Source: Nissabacter sp. SGAir0207 (GTDB lineage: Bacteria > Pseudomonadota > Gammaproteobacteria > Enterobacterales > Enterobacteriaceae). Taken from it: a DNA stretch of 64,000 nt. The DNA lies in NCBI RefSeq assembly GCF_005491205.1, contig NZ_CP028035.1:3658001-3722000 (forward strand), given 5' to 3'. Position 1 is the first letter of the stretch, and each line of letters begins with the position of its first letter. A model generated the notes under the pieces. The model was not told where the DNA came from and did no database searches. It saw nothing but the letters and a program-made list of their open reading frames with translations. Shown piece by piece: positions 1 to 10,619 of the stretch. The position numbers were made by a program, and so were the translations under genes.

Positions 1-861
<861 letters not shown>

Positions 862-966
862 ACTCTGACCTTAGCCGGAGCGCCGCAGGCGGCAGAGACA
901 AGAGGGGCGCGGTTCGCCGCGCCCCTCCCTGGCCTGCCTGCCCGCCGCATCCAGCGATAACGGGGC

Positions 967-2082
967 TTATTTAACTGGGGTAGACGTGCCGTCCGCGTGC
1001 CACTGGAAGATGCCGAATTCGAACCCTTTCAGGTCGCCCTTCTCATCCCAGCTCAGCGAACCCATTACCGTATCAACCGGCTTGGCTTTCAGATCCTTGA
1101 CGATATCCTCTGGCTCGCGGCTGCCGCTGCGCTCCATGCCGGTGGTCAGCGATTGCAGCGCCGCGTAGGTGGTCCAGACGAACGGGCCAGTCGGGTCGAG
1201 TTTCTTCGCCTTCAGCGCGTCCACGATCGGCTGGTTGGTCGGCACCTGGTCATAGCGTTTCGGCAGGGTCACCAGCATCCCTTCGGACGCCGCGCCCGCG
1301 ATGTTCGACAGCGAGGAGTTGCCCACCCCTTCCGGCCCCATGAACTTGGCGTTCAGCCCGGCCTGCCGGGACTGGCGCAGGATCTGGCCCATCTCCGGGT
1401 AGTAGCCGCCAAAGTAGACGAAATCGACGTTCTCTTTCTTCAGGCGCGCCACCAGTGTGGAGAAGTCTTTGTCACCGGCGGTAACCCCCTCAAACAGCAC
1501 GATGTTGGCACCGGCCTTCTTCAGGCTATCCTGCACCGAGCGCGCCAGCCCCTCGCCATACTGCTGTTTGTCATGCACCACGGCGATACGCTGCGGCTTG
1601 ATGGTGTCCACGATGTACTTCGCCGCCGTCGGCCCCTGATCGGAGTCCAGGCCGGTGGTGCGCATGATCATCTTGTAGCCGCGCGTCGTCAGGTCGGCGT
1701 TGGTCGCCGCCGGTGTGATCATGATGATGCCCTCATCCTCGTAGATGTCCGAGGCGGGCTGGGTGGAGGAGGAGCAGAGGTGGCCGATGACATAACGGAT
1801 GCCGTCATTGATCACCTTGTTGGCGACCGCCACCGCCTGTTTCGGGTCGCAGGCGTCGTCATACTCCACGCCCACCAGTTTGTCGCCCTTCACCCCGCCC
1901 TTGGCGTTGATGTCGGCAATCGCCTGGCGCGCGCCGGTGAACTCCATATCGCCATACTGCGCGACCGGGCCGGAGAGCGCCCCGACGATCGCCACCTTAA
2001 TGTCTTCCGCCAGCGCGGCCTGTGTCATTGCCATTGCCATGCATCCTGCCAGCACTGCCTTGCCCGTTTTGGTCAATTTCAT
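967..2082 (-). CDS. livK: Branched-chain amino acid ABC periplasmic binding protein (LivK/LivJ)
   Basis: Periplasmic receptor that delivers Leu/Ile/Val to LivHM. The 371-residue product opens with a clear signal peptide ([13 protein letters not shown], then hydrophobic, cleavage likely after TQAALA). The mature protein begins [20 protein letters not shown], the type I periplasmic fold typical of LivJ/LivK. I chose ATG at 2082, not the longer frame, because a GAGGGG ribosome site sits just before it and the signal peptide starts there. Length matches LivK (369). E. coli has livJ and livK flanking panM; here a single receptor gene lies between panM and livH, so livK is given by position and livJ cannot be excluded by sequence alone. 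Confidence 0.88.
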   Translation of the reverse strand: MKLTKTGKAVLAGCMAMAMTQAALAEDIKVAIVGALSGPVAQYGDMEFTGARQAIADINAKGGVKGDKLVGVEYDDACDPKQAVAVANKVINDGIRYVIGHLCSSSTQPASDIYEDEGIIMITPAATNADLTTRGYKMIMRTTGLDSDQGPTAAKYIVDTIKPQRIAVVHDKQQYGEGLARSVQDSLKKAGANIVLFEGVTAGDKDFSTLVARLKKENVDFVYFGGYYPEMGQILRQSRQAGLNAKFMGPEGVGNSSLSNIAGAASEGMLVTLPKRYDQVPTNQPIVDALKAKKLDPTGPFVWTTYAALQSLTTGMERSGSREPEDIVKDLKAKPVDTVMGSLSWDEKGDLKGFEFGIFQWHADGTSTPVK

Positions 2083-2451
2083 CCGAACTACCCCTCGTGA
2101 TCTCATCGTTGTGTTTGCCGCCGAAAGACACTGCACTCGTATCATTTATCTATACGGATGAAGGATTTAGTGTTTTTTTCGGCATCTTTTTGTAATAAGA
2201 CTTTATTTTTCATGCCATTAAACAGGAATTTTCTTCTGCAAATCAAATCGAGAACTCAGAAACAAGCGGTATAAACAGAATAAAATTCGGAGTAAATTCG
2301 CGCACCTTGCGATCAGTATGGTCGCTTATGCTGGCTTTTGCCGCAGGCGGTGATCTATAACTCCGAAAATGCGCGCAGAAAAAAACGTAATGCGCAGTTT
2401 TTGTACAGTATTGTCATTGAGCAGCCACGGCACTTTCAGGGTTGGGAGAGC
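2083..2451. promoter_or_regulatory. livK-panM divergent intergenic region
   Basis: This 369-base gap separates the divergent livK and panM genes and must contain both promoters. It is much richer in A and T than its neighbours, especially around 2160-2300. I see possible -10 hexamers (TATAGA on the reverse strand near 2150; TATAAA and TAAAAT on the forward strand near 2271-2285) but no convincing -35 partner, so no exact promoter is called. No further gene is evident. Confidence 0.4.
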
Positions 2452-2841
2452 ATGAGATTAAGCATTGAACGGATTGGCCCATTGAGCCAGCAGGATCGGC
2501 TCGATTTAGCCAAAATTTGGCCGCACCAGACGCCAGAGCAGTGGCAGGCAGCGGGTGCGCTGTTCGCCGCCCGCTTCAATGCGCGGCTGCTGGCAGCGGT
2601 GAAGGTGGAGTGGACGGGCGATCGCGGCGTGATGCGCGATCTCTGCGTGCGTGAGGTCACCCGGCGGCGCGGTGTCGGGCGCTATCTGCTGGAGGAGGTG
2701 CAGCGGCAACTGCCAACGGTGCGCCACTGGCGGGTGGAGGGAGCGAGTGGGGATACAACGATGCAGGCGTTTATGCTGGCCTGCGGCTTCCGGGCGGAGG
2801 GCGATGGCTGGACGCGCGATCCCGCTGCCCCAGCGGCCTGA
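2452..2841 (+). CDS. panM: PanM (PanZ), PanD maturation factor / acetyl-CoA sensor
   Basis: GNAT-fold protein that binds acetyl-CoA and the PanD proenzyme, triggering PanD self-cleavage to active aspartate decarboxylase and restraining it when CoA is plentiful. The 129-residue product has the GNAT acetyl-CoA loop in VREVTRRRGVGRYLLEEV (about residues 65-82) and an N-terminal DRLDLAKIWPHQ segment like E. coli PanM (127 residues). The open frame extends upstream, but ATG 2452 follows GGGAGAG and matches the family start. It lies between rpoH and livK as in E. coli. Confidence 0.92.
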   Translation: MRLSIERIGPLSQQDRLDLAKIWPHQTPEQWQAAGALFAARFNARLLAAVKVEWTGDRGVMRDLCVREVTRRRGVGRYLLEEVQRQLPTVRHWRVEGASGDTTMQAFMLACGFRAEGDGWTRDPAAPAA

Positions 2842-2852
2842 AAAACGGCAAT

Positions 2853-2880
2853 AAAAAAGCCCGGCAAGCCGGGCTTTTTT
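2853..2880. terminator. Bidirectional terminator between panM and rpoH
   Basis: Perfect hairpin GCCCGG-CAAG-CCGGGC (2859-2874) flanked by six A on the left and six T on the right. It can end the convergent panM and rpoH transcripts. Confidence 0.92.
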
Positions 2881-2894
2881 GTCTCTGGCAGGCG

Positions 2895-3752
<858 letters not shown>

Positions 3753-3856
3753 TCAAACCCTCTCTTAATTGGAACGTTCATGCAGGTTGATTGGCCGCCG
3801 GGCTTTATTGATCGCTTTACGTCGCCGCAGACGGGCACCCTTACATTTGCTCTCTT

Positions 3857-3884
3857 TTTGACCGTGATCCAGGTCACAAGTTCC
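3857..3884 (-). promoter_or_regulatory. Sigma-E-type promoter of rpoH (P3-like)
   Basis: On the reverse strand GGAACTT (3878-3884) is separated by 16 bases from TCAAA (3857-3861), a close match to the sigma-E consensus and to my memory of E. coli rpoH P3. It would supply sigma-32 during envelope stress or extreme heat. Transcription would begin near 3850, about 100 bases before the rpoH start. Confidence 0.75.
3864..3877. promoter_or_regulatory. CRP-like palindrome within the rpoH P3 spacer
   Basis: GTGA-N6-TCAC (3864-3877) has the half-site spacing of a cAMP-CRP site. It lies wholly between the -35 and -10 of the sigma-E-type promoter, so a bound protein would occlude that promoter. CRP control of other rpoH promoters is known in E. 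coli; binding here is inferred. Confidence 0.45.
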
Positions 3885-4039
3885 CTGAAGATCCTCTTCA
3901 GATAACAGACCATACGTGATGGCGTAAAGGATAGATAGGGAAAACGTGCGAAGGGAAATGCCGGAAAGGTCAGGAACCCGAAGGCGCTTCCCCTGCCTGC
4001 ACGATCAGAGCAGCAGGGGAAGAGTATATCAAAAAATCA

Positions 4040-5029
4040 CTATTGTGGTGTAAAACGGCGTAAATGTTGCACGGTTGCTAACCACGCGGCGATCCAGCCG
4101 ATCATCGCGGCGATCAACAGCAGCAGCAGACCCTCATCCCAGCTCAGGCCATGCAGGGTAAAGGTGGTGCCGAACACCGACGCCACATGCACCACTACGC
4201 TCTCCAGCCGCAGCACCAGCGCCTCAGAGAGGCCGAGCGAGAGCAGCGCGCCGAACAAGCCGAGCAGCGCCCCGCCGTTGAGGAACGGGCGCAGGATAAA
4301 GCCGTCGGTCGCGCCAATCAGCTTCATCACGTTGATGGTGTCACGGCGGCTGAAGATGCTGAGCCGCACGCTGTTGCCGATCACCAGGAACACCGCCACG
4401 ATCATCAGGATGCCGATCATCGCCGCCACCTGGCCCACCAGCCCGGTCAGGGCCGCCAGCCGGGCGAACCAGCTGTCATCCATCCGCACCTCATCCACGC
4501 CCTGCACCGCCGCCACGCGGTCGCGCAGGGTGTTGAGCGTCTCCTGGCTCTGGAAGTTGAGTTTCGGCGTGATGATCGCCACCGCTGGCAGCGGGTTCTC
4601 CTCCAGCATGTCCAGCGCGCCGCCGAAGCCTGACCAGTTGCGGAACTCGCCCATCGCCTCGTCACGCGTCAGGTAGTTGACCTTCTCCACGCCGCCCTCG
4701 GCTTTCAGCGCCTTGATCACGCTTTCGGCCGCGTCATCATCCAGCGCCTTGTCGAGGTAGACCGTCAGTTGCGGCGTCGGATACCACTGCTCCGCCGCGG
4801 TGCTGACGTTCTTCCACACCAGATAGCAGACGCTCGGCAGCGTCAGCGAGATGGCGATCACCATGATGGTCAGCAGCGTCGCCAGCGGCTGGCGCAGCAT
4901 GTCTGACAGCGCATTGGCCCACGCGTAGCGCCACTGCTCATGCCAGCCGCCGCGCAGGGATTTGCTCTTGGCGCTGCGTGCCGCCTCGGCGCTCTTCACG
5001 CCGCCGGTGCCCTTTGGATTACTCGCCAT
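4040..5029 (-). CDS. ftsX: FtsX, division ABC transporter-like membrane subunit
   Basis: Membrane partner of FtsE in the divisome; FtsEX regulates septal peptidoglycan hydrolases through EnvC and supports FtsA-dependent septation. The 329-residue product has a basic N-terminal tail, one transmembrane helix ([18 protein letters not shown]), a periplasmic loop of about 120 residues and three C-terminal helices starting at [19 protein letters not shown], the FtsX topology. It is slightly shorter than E. coli FtsX (352), mainly in the N-terminal tail. Its start overlaps the end of ftsE by 11 bases, so the two are translationally coupled. Confidence 0.96.
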   Translation of the reverse strand: MASNPKGTGGVKSAEAARSAKSKSLRGGWHEQWRYAWANALSDMLRQPLATLLTIMVIAISLTLPSVCYLVWKNVSTAAEQWYPTPQLTVYLDKALDDDAAESVIKALKAEGGVEKVNYLTRDEAMGEFRNWSGFGGALDMLEENPLPAVAIITPKLNFQSQETLNTLRDRVAAVQGVDEVRMDDSWFARLAALTGLVGQVAAMIGILMIVAVFLVIGNSVRLSIFSRRDTINVMKLIGATDGFILRPFLNGGALLGLFGALLSLGLSEALVLRLESVVVHVASVFGTTFTLHGLSWDEGLLLLLIAAMIGWIAAWLATVQHLRRFTPQ

Positions 5030-5690
5030 GATGCGGCCCCCCGTGCATCCGCCCCTGCGTCAGGGTCAGGATGCGGTAGTTGCGGCGGGCGATCAGCCCC
5101 ATGTCGTGGGTCGCCATCAGTACCGTCACGCCCACCCGGTTGAACTCCTCGAACAGGCGCAAAATGCCTTCGGAGAGCGCCTCATCCAGGTTGCCGGTTG
5201 GCTCATCCGCCAGCAGCACCGCCGGCTTGTTGACCACCGCGCGGGCGATGCCGACGCGCTGCTGCTCACCGCCGGAGAGTTGGATGGGAAAGTTTTTCGC
5301 TTTGTCCAGCAGCCCGACCTTGTCCAGCGCCGCGGAGACGCGGCGGCGGATGTCCTCGCTGCTGGCGCCGGCGATGATCAGCGGCATCGCCACATTGTCA
5401 TACACCGTGCGATCCATCAGCAGGTGGTGATCCTGGAAAATCATACCGATCTGGCGGCGCAGGAAGGGCACCTCGCGCGCCTTGAGGCGGCTGATGTCGT
5501 GCCCGCCGAACCAGATATGGCCCGCGCTGGGCCGCTCAATGCCGCAAATCAGCTTGAGCAGCGTGCTCTTGCCGGCCCCGGAGTGGCCGGTGAGGAACGC
5601 CATCTCCGCCGGACGGAGGTGGAAATCCACCCCCTGCAACGCTTGCCGGCCGCCGAGATAGGCTTTACTGACCTGTTCAAAGCGAATCAT
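5019..5690 (-). CDS. ftsE: FtsE, division ABC ATPase
   Basis: Cytoplasmic ATPase of the FtsEX complex at the septum. The 223 residues carry Walker [10 protein letters not shown] (35-43), signature LSGGEQQR, Walker [14 protein letters not shown] and the H-loop MATHD. Length matches E. coli FtsE (222). The gene lies five bases after ftsY and overlaps ftsX, the conserved ftsYEX operon order. Confidence 0.97.
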   Translation of the reverse strand: MIRFEQVSKAYLGGRQALQGVDFHLRPAEMAFLTGHSGAGKSTLLKLICGIERPSAGHIWFGGHDISRLKAREVPFLRRQIGMIFQDHHLLMDRTVYDNVAMPLIIAGASSEDIRRRVSAALDKVGLLDKAKNFPIQLSGGEQQRVGIARAVVNKPAVLLADEPTGNLDEALSEGILRLFEEFNRVGVTVLMATHDMGLIARRNYRILTLTQGRMHGGPHHGE

Positions 5691-5695
5691 CCGTA

Positions 5696-7141
5696 TTAAT
5701 CCTCTCGGGCAAAAAGTGCCTCAATAAAATCGTCGGCCTTGAAGGGCCGCAAATCCTCAATGCTCTCACCGACGCCGATGTAGCGGATCGGAATGCCGAA
5801 CTGGTCGGCGATGGAGAAGATCACCCCACCCTTCGCCGTCCCATCCAGTTTGGTCAGGGTGATGCCGGTCAGGCCTACGGCCTCGTTGAACAGCTTCGCC
5901 TGGCTGACAGCATTCTGCCCGGTGCTGGCGTCCAGCGTGAGCATAACCTCGTGGGGCGCGTTCTCGTCCAGCTTTTTCATGACGCGGACAATCTTCTTCA
6001 GCTCTTCCATCAGGTGCGCTTTGTTTTGCAGACGGCCCGCGGTGTCGGCAATCAGCACGTCGATTTTGCGCGCCTTGGCCGCTTGCAGGGCGTCGAAGAT
6101 TACCGAGGCAGAGTCCGCGCCGGTGTGCTGCGCCACCACCGGGATATTGTTGCGCTGGCCCCAGACCTGAAGCTGCTCCACCGCCGCCGCGCGGAAGGTG
6201 TCGCCCGCCGCCAGCATCACCGACTTGCCCTGTGCCTCAAACTGGCGCGCCAGCTTGCCGATGGTGGTGGTTTTGCCGACGCCGTTGACGCCGACCATCA
6301 GGATCACGAACGGCGTGTGCGAGGTGACATCCAGCGGCTGGTCAACCTTCGCCAGGATCTCCGCCATCTCCTCTTTCAGCTTGCCGTAGAGCTGCTCGGC
6401 ATCTTTCAGCTCCTTGCGGCTGGCGTGCTGGGTCAGGGAGGTGATGATGCGGCGGGTGGTCTCCACGCCCACGTCGGCGATCAGCAGCTGCTCTTCCAGC
6501 TCCTCGAACAGGTCGTCATCAATCTTTTTGCCACGGAACAGGCCCATAAAGCCGGAGCCAAGGTTCTGGCGGGTCTTCACCAAGCTGCGTTTCAGGCGCG
6601 CGAAGAAGCCCTCTTTGGTCGGGCGCTCCTGCTCCTGCGGCACCACGTCCGCTGGCACGATCGGCGCGAGCGTTAGCGGGGCTTGATCCTCTTCGATCTG
6701 CGCCTCGGTCAGCGGCTCGCCACGATCTTCCGCCAGGGCCGGGATCGCCGCCTCGGTCTCCTCCACCGGTTGGTGGGCGACCTCCTGCTCAGCGGCCACC
6801 TGCTCGGTGATCGCCACAATCTCCTGCGCCAATGCCTCTTCCGGGGCTGGCTCTGCGGCCACGGCCTCCGGGGCCTCCTCCCGCGGCGTCGGCTCGATGC
6901 GCTCCGCCTTCTCAACCACTGCCTCTGGCTCCGCGACCGGTGCCTCTGGCTCAACCACCGCTGCCTCTGGTTCGGCAACGGGCGCTTCAGGTGTGGTTAC
7001 CGGGGCGTCAGCCTCTGGCGTTACCGCTTCAGGTTCAGCCTGTGCTTCCTGGGAGGCGACGGCCTCTTCCTGCTCGGTTTTCTCTTCCTGACGGTTGCGA
7101 CCAAACCAGGAGAAAAACCCGCGTTTTTTCTCTTTTGCCAT
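5696..7141 (-). CDS. ftsY: FtsY, signal recognition particle receptor
   Basis: GTPase receptor that docks SRP-ribosome complexes at SecYEG. The 481-residue protein has a short basic N terminus, a long acidic A domain (about residues 18-175) rich in Glu, Ala, Pro and Val, then the N and G domains. The G domain has GVNGVGKTT (G1), DTAGR (G3) and TKLDGTAKGG (G4). The A domain contains imperfect PEAPVAEPEA-type repeats near residues 40-76, common in this fast-evolving region. First gene of ftsYEX, divergent from rsmD. Confidence 0.97.
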   Translation of the reverse strand: MAKEKKRGFFSWFGRNRQEEKTEQEEAVASQEAQAEPEAVTPEADAPVTTPEAPVAEPEAAVVEPEAPVAEPEAVVEKAERIEPTPREEAPEAVAAEPAPEEALAQEIVAITEQVAAEQEVAHQPVEETEAAIPALAEDRGEPLTEAQIEEDQAPLTLAPIVPADVVPQEQERPTKEGFFARLKRSLVKTRQNLGSGFMGLFRGKKIDDDLFEELEEQLLIADVGVETTRRIITSLTQHASRKELKDAEQLYGKLKEEMAEILAKVDQPLDVTSHTPFVILMVGVNGVGKTTTIGKLARQFEAQGKSVMLAAGDTFRAAAVEQLQVWGQRNNIPVVAQHTGADSASVIFDALQAAKARKIDVLIADTAGRLQNKAHLMEELKKIVRVMKKLDENAPHEVMLTLDASTGQNAVSQAKLFNEAVGLTGITLTKLDGTAKGGVIFSIADQFGIPIRYIGVGESIEDLRPFKADDFIEALFARED

Positions 7142-7367
7142 TTTTCGACTTCACTCCTCGCCGTTGTTGCAGGGCGTCAGGACATTAAAAAGTTATAAAC
7201 CCGGCAGTCTAACACTTTCTTTTCACAGCAACACGCTCCCGGCGCGGCAATCCGGCGGATTTGGCCGGCACGGCGAAACATTTGCCCTAAACCTTCACAC
7301 CGGTAGAATAGCCCACCAAACTGTATGTGAGCGACGCCGCTTCGGCCGCTGAAAATTGAAACGAGAT

Positions 7368-7988
7368 ATGGCAAAGAAACCGCAATCCGCCCCGGCCGGG
7401 CAAATCCGCATCATTGGCGGACAGTGGCGTGGCCGCAAACTTCCTGTCCCGCATAGCCCCGGCCTGCGCCCGACCACCGACCGCGTGCGTGAAACGCTGT
7501 TCAACTGGCTGGCACCGGTGATCCGTGGCGCGCGCTGCCTCGACTGCTTCGCCGGTAGCGGCGCGCTGGGGCTGGAAGCGCTCTCGCGCTATGCCGGCCA
7601 CGCCACCCTGCTGGAGTTTGAGCGCCCGGTGGCGCAGCAACTGGAGAAGAACCTGGCACTGCTGCGGGCGGAAGAGGCACAGGTCGTGAACACCAACGCC
7701 CTCACCTGGCTGGCGCAGAGCGGCACGCCCTACGACGTGGTGTTCCTCGATCCGCCGTTCCGCAAGGGCATTCTGGCGCAGACCGTCACTTTGCTGGCGG
7801 AACAGGGCTGGCTGGCAGAGGAGGCGTGGATCTATATTGAGGCCGAAGCGGAGGGCGAGGCCCTGGACGTGCCCGCTGACTGGCAGTTGCACCGTGAGAA
7901 GATTGCCGGGCAGGTCGCCTACCGGCTCTATGTTCGCCAGACGCCCGGCGCGTCACTGGCCCCAGAGGAGTATGCAGATGTTGATTAA
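7368..7988 (+). CDS. rsmD: RsmD, 16S rRNA m2G966 methyltransferase
   Basis: Transfers a methyl group from SAM to N2 of G966 in 16S rRNA during 30S assembly. The 206-residue product has the RsmD start GQIRIIGGQWRGRKLPVP, SAM-binding motif CLDCFAGSGALGLEALSR and catalytic motif IV DPPF (VVFLDPPFRKG). I prefer ATG 7368 to a TTG 12 bases upstream because homology begins at the ATG. It is divergent from ftsY, as in E. coli, and its end overlaps yhhL by 11 bases. Confidence 0.95.
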   Translation: MAKKPQSAPAGQIRIIGGQWRGRKLPVPHSPGLRPTTDRVRETLFNWLAPVIRGARCLDCFAGSGALGLEALSRYAGHATLLEFERPVAQQLEKNLALLRAEEAQVVNTNALTWLAQSGTPYDVVFLDPPFRKGILAQTVTLLAEQGWLAEEAWIYIEAEAEGEALDVPADWQLHREKIAGQVAYRLYVRQTPGASLAPEEYADVD

Positions 7989-8256
7989 TATTGGCCGCGT
8001 GCTGATGCTGTGCGTGTGGGCGTTTTTGTTGTCCAACGTGATCCACCCCTTCCCCAAGCCGCTGAACATTTTCCTGAATGTGGCGATGATCTTCATGATC
8101 CTGATGCATGGGTTGCAGCTGACGCTGCTGAAATCCACGCAGCCGAAAGATGGCCCGGCGATTGGCAAGGCGCAGCAATTCCGCATTTTCCTGTTCGGGG
8201 TGTTTGAACTGCTGGCCTGGCAGAAGAAGCAGCCTGCCCTGCCGAAAAAGAAGTAA
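7978..8256 (+). CDS. yhhL: YhhL, DUF1145 small membrane protein
   Basis: A 92-residue membrane protein of unknown function with two hydrophobic segments (MLCVWAFLLSNVIHPF and LNIFLNVAMIFMILMHGL). It is close to E. coli YhhL over its full length, including the shared FLFGVFELLAWQKK end. Of two near-adjacent in-frame ATGs I chose 7978, where the homology begins; GAGGAG at 7966-7971 fits it. It overlaps rsmD by 11 bases and is probably translationally coupled to it. Confidence 0.88.
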   Translation: MLINIGRVLMLCVWAFLLSNVIHPFPKPLNIFLNVAMIFMILMHGLQLTLLKSTQPKDGPAIGKAQQFRIFLFGVFELLAWQKKQPALPKKK

Positions 8257-8261
8257 CGCGC

Positions 8262-8579
8262 TTACTTTTTCCCCGGCAGGATCGGGAAGGGGGCGACGTT
8301 GTCGCCCAGCTCCGAGATGCGGGCGCTGCCCCGCTCGGTGACCGCATCGATGCGGATCACCGCCTGTAACGGGATGTAGCTGCGGTTGACGCCACTGAAC
8401 TCGGTCTTCAGCCGCTCCGTTGACGGATCCACCAGCAGCGTGGAGTGGCTGTCAAACACGAACCCGCCAATCTCAATAAAACCAAACAGCGTACCCTGCA
8501 CCACCTCACGCACGTAGAGCTGGTAGTTTTTGCCGTTGTTCATGAACTGGATGCGGTATAGCGGTTGCTGTTCACTCAT
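8262..8579 (-). CDS. DUF1820 family protein
   Basis: A 105-residue soluble protein of unknown function. The pattern PLYRIQFMNNGKNYQLYVREV followed by GTLFGFIEIGGFVF is what I recall of DUF1820 proteins, small beta-rich proteins found in many gammaproteobacteria. No signal peptide, membrane segment or catalytic motif is visible. A good ribosome site (GAGGTGAG) precedes ATG 8579. It is convergent with yhhL, five bases apart, in the place where E. coli carries the unrelated yhhM. Confidence 0.8.
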   Translation of the reverse strand: MSEQQPLYRIQFMNNGKNYQLYVREVVQGTLFGFIEIGGFVFDSHSTLLVDPSTERLKTEFSGVNRSYIPLQAVIRIDAVTERGSARISELGDNVAPFPILPGKK

Positions 8580-8785
8580 GCTCTCACCTCGCCTGCACTG
8601 GCCGGTACGCGCCGCGCCGGAAATTTTTCACTTTCCGTAACATAGCACGAAGCCCTGTGCAGGAAACATCCGGGAATCCGATTGTCCGCCCGTGGCGCTT
8701 TCCCCTACACTTATCCGGCAGAGGGAAATGCAGTCGCCCGGCGCGGCTGTAAGGTGAAAAAACATAAACGTTAAGAGGGAAGCAA

Positions 8786-9412
8786 ATGAGTTGGCCTTTA
8801 CTTGCGGTATTTTTTTCGGCCTGGCTGTATGTGGATGCCAGTTATCGCGGCCCGGACTGGCAACGCTGGCTGTTTAAGCCGGTCACGCTGTTGTTACTGT
8901 TACTGCTGGCGTTGCAGACGCCAATCCTGTCGGTCTACGGCTACCTGATTATCATGGGGCTGATCGCCACGCTGGCGGGCGACGCGCTGATGCAGTTGCC
9001 GAAGGCGCGCGTGATGTATGCGCTGGGGGCGTTCTTCCTCTCCCACCTCTTCTACACCCTGAGTTTCGCCACCCAGATGACCATCACGCTGTTCTGGCCG
9101 CTGCCGCTGGCGCTGGTGGCGATTGGGGTGATCCTGCTGGCGGTGATCTGGACGCGGCTGGAGGAGCTGCGCTGGCCGGTCTCCACCTTTGTGGCGATGA
9201 CGCTGCTGATGGTGTGGCTGGCGGGCGAGCAGTACTACATGCGCAGCAATGATTTCAGCTTCTCGGTGCTGGTCGGCACCTCGCTGCTGCTGCTCTCCAC
9301 CATCCTCTGGCTGGTGCACCGCTTCCGCTGGAACTTCCGCGCGGCGGATGCGCTGGTGGCCGCCTGCTACTTTGGCGGCCACTTCATGATCGTGCGTTCA
9401 ATGGTGCTGTGA
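8786..9412 (+). CDS. yhhN: YhhN family membrane protein (lysoplasmalogenase-like)
   Basis: A 208-residue membrane protein with seven or eight hydrophobic helices, matching the YhhN/TMEM86 family. Animal TMEM86B hydrolyses lysoplasmalogens; the bacterial role is not established. Features are the N-terminal SAWLYVDAS, conserved acidic GDALMQLP in the second half of the helix set and the C-terminal [11 protein letters not shown]. Start ATG 8786 follows AAGAGGGA. In E. coli zntA follows yhhN; here the next gene is tusA, convergent. Confidence 0.88.
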   Translation: MSWPLLAVFFSAWLYVDASYRGPDWQRWLFKPVTLLLLLLLALQTPILSVYGYLIIMGLIATLAGDALMQLPKARVMYALGAFFLSHLFYTLSFATQMTITLFWPLPLALVAIGVILLAVIWTRLEELRWPVSTFVAMTLLMVWLAGEQYYMRSNDFSFSVLVGTSLLLLSTILWLVHRFRWNFRAADALVAACYFGGHFMIVRSMVL

Positions 9413-9418
9413 CACCCC

Positions 9419-9441
9419 GGCCTGCCGCGCGGCGGCAGGCC
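9419..9441. terminator. Hairpin between convergent yhhN and tusA
   Basis: Ten-base perfect stem GGCCTGCCGC / GCGGCAGGCC with a three-base loop, between two convergent genes. Neither side has a U-run, so it is at best a weak or Rho-assisted terminator. Confidence 0.4.
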
Positions 9442-9447
9442 CCCTCC

Positions 9448-9696
9448 TCACGCCGCGCCCTTTCGCAGCAGATAGCGGTAGGGCAGGCTCTCCGTCTCCG
9501 ACGCCAGCAGGGTGTGCTCCATAAACCGGCAGAAGCCGGGAATGTCACGGGTGGTGGCCGGATCGTCAGCGATAATCAGCAGGGTCTGGCCCTCTTCCAT
9601 ATGGCGCACCGCTTTGCGCACCATCATTACCGGTTCCGGGCAGCGCAGGCCCAGCGCGTCCAGCGTCTTATCGGCCTGGGTAAATGCATCTGTCAT
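9448..9696 (-). CDS. tusA: TusA, sulfur-carrier protein for tRNA 2-thiolation
   Basis: Accepts persulfide sulfur from IscS and passes it to TusBCD-TusE-MnmA for s2U34 modification of tRNA. The 82-residue product has the family motif [18 protein letters not shown], with the sulfur-carrying Cys at residue 19 and the following Pro-Glu-Pro. Length matches E. coli TusA (81). It lies beside yhhQ as in E. coli, but zntA, which adjoins it there, is missing. Confidence 0.96.
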   Translation of the reverse strand: MTDAFTQADKTLDALGLRCPEPVMMVRKAVRHMEEGQTLLIIADDPATTRDIPGFCRFMEHTLLASETESLPYRYLLRKGAA

Positions 9697-9915
9697 GGGT
9701 TTCTCTCAATTACGGCGGGCGGGATGCGGCGTCAGGCCGCGATCGGCAAGGCAAACAGTTTACCCCGGCAAAAATCTGGTGCAAGCTGCGTGAACGATTG
9801 CGCGGAATTTAACCATTTGCATCAGTTGCGCAAACAGGTAATATGCGCGCCGCGCCGCGACATCCTGTGGCGGCGGCACGAGCGTCTGGCCTGATTGGCT
9901 GGCCGGGCATGAATA

Positions 9916-9945
9916 CTGGGTTCCCTCACCCCATCACTAAAAAGG
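9916..9945 (+). promoter_or_regulatory. Probable preQ1-I riboswitch upstream of yhhQ
   Basis: The layout fits the preQ1-I class: a short stem TGGG (9917-9920) with CCCA (9930-9933), a preceding C at 9929 that could contact the ligand, a C-rich loop (9921-9928) and the A-rich tail CTAAAAAGG. Loop bases CCT (9924-9926) can pair with AGG (9943-9945), which is also the ribosome site eight bases before ATG 9954. Ligand binding would hide the ribosome site and lower translation. The downstream gene encodes a queuosine-precursor transporter, and a preQ1-I element is reported for E. coli. Ligand binding is not tested here. Confidence 0.72.
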
Positions 9946-9953
9946 CGACATTT

Positions 9954-10619
9954 ATGTACGACTTTACCCTCCAGCAGCGTCATCGCGCGCTGGTTTGGCT
10001 TTCCCTGTTCCACATCCTGATCATTACCTCCAGCAACTATCTGGTGCAGCTGCCGATCGACATTTTCGGCTTCCACACCACCTGGGGCGCGTTCACCTTC
10101 CCGTTCATCTTCCTGGCGACTGACCTGACCGTGCGCATCTTTGGCGCGCCGCTGGCGCGACGGATTATCCTCGCGGTGATGGTGCCAGCATTGCTTATCT
10201 CCTACCTCATCTCGGTGGTCTTCTACCAAGGCAACTGGCAGGGGCTGAACGCGGTGACCGACTTCAACCTGTTTGTGGCGCGCATCGCCATCGCCAGCTT
10301 TATGGCCTATGTGCTCGGGCAGATTCTGGACGTCTACGTCTTCAACCGCCTGCGCCAGCGCCACAGTTGGTGGATTGCCCCGGCGGCGTCGATGTTCTTC
10401 GGCAACATCAGCGACACCCTGGCCTTCTTCTTCATTGCGTTTTACAAAAGCAGCGACGCCTTTATGGCGGATCACTGGGTGGAGATCGCGCTGGTGGACT
10501 ATAGTTTCAAAGTGCTGATCTGTCTGGTCTTCTTCCTGCCGATGTACGGGATGCTGCTGAATACGCTGCTGAAGCGTCTGAGCCGCAGCGGCGGTCAGCA
10601 GTATGTGCGGGCGCATTGA
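9954..10619 (+). CDS. yhhQ: YhhQ, queuosine precursor (preQ0/preQ1) transporter
   Basis: Inner-membrane protein that takes up 7-deazaguanine precursors for queuosine synthesis. The 221 residues match E. coli YhhQ in length and nearly throughout (LFHILIITSSNYLVQLP, FPFIFLATDLTVRIFGAPLARRII, FGNISDTLAFFFIAF), with about six hydrophobic helices. The open frame extends 111 bases upstream, but homology and the AGG ribosome site fix ATG 9954. The riboswitch-like leader directly ahead supports the role. Confidence 0.95.
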   Translation: MYDFTLQQRHRALVWLSLFHILIITSSNYLVQLPIDIFGFHTTWGAFTFPFIFLATDLTVRIFGAPLARRIILAVMVPALLISYLISVVFYQGNWQGLNAVTDFNLFVARIAIASFMAYVLGQILDVYVFNRLRQRHSWWIAPAASMFFGNISDTLAFFFIAFYKSSDAFMADHWVEIALVDYSFKVLICLVFFLPMYGMLLNTLLKRLSRSGGQQYVRAH

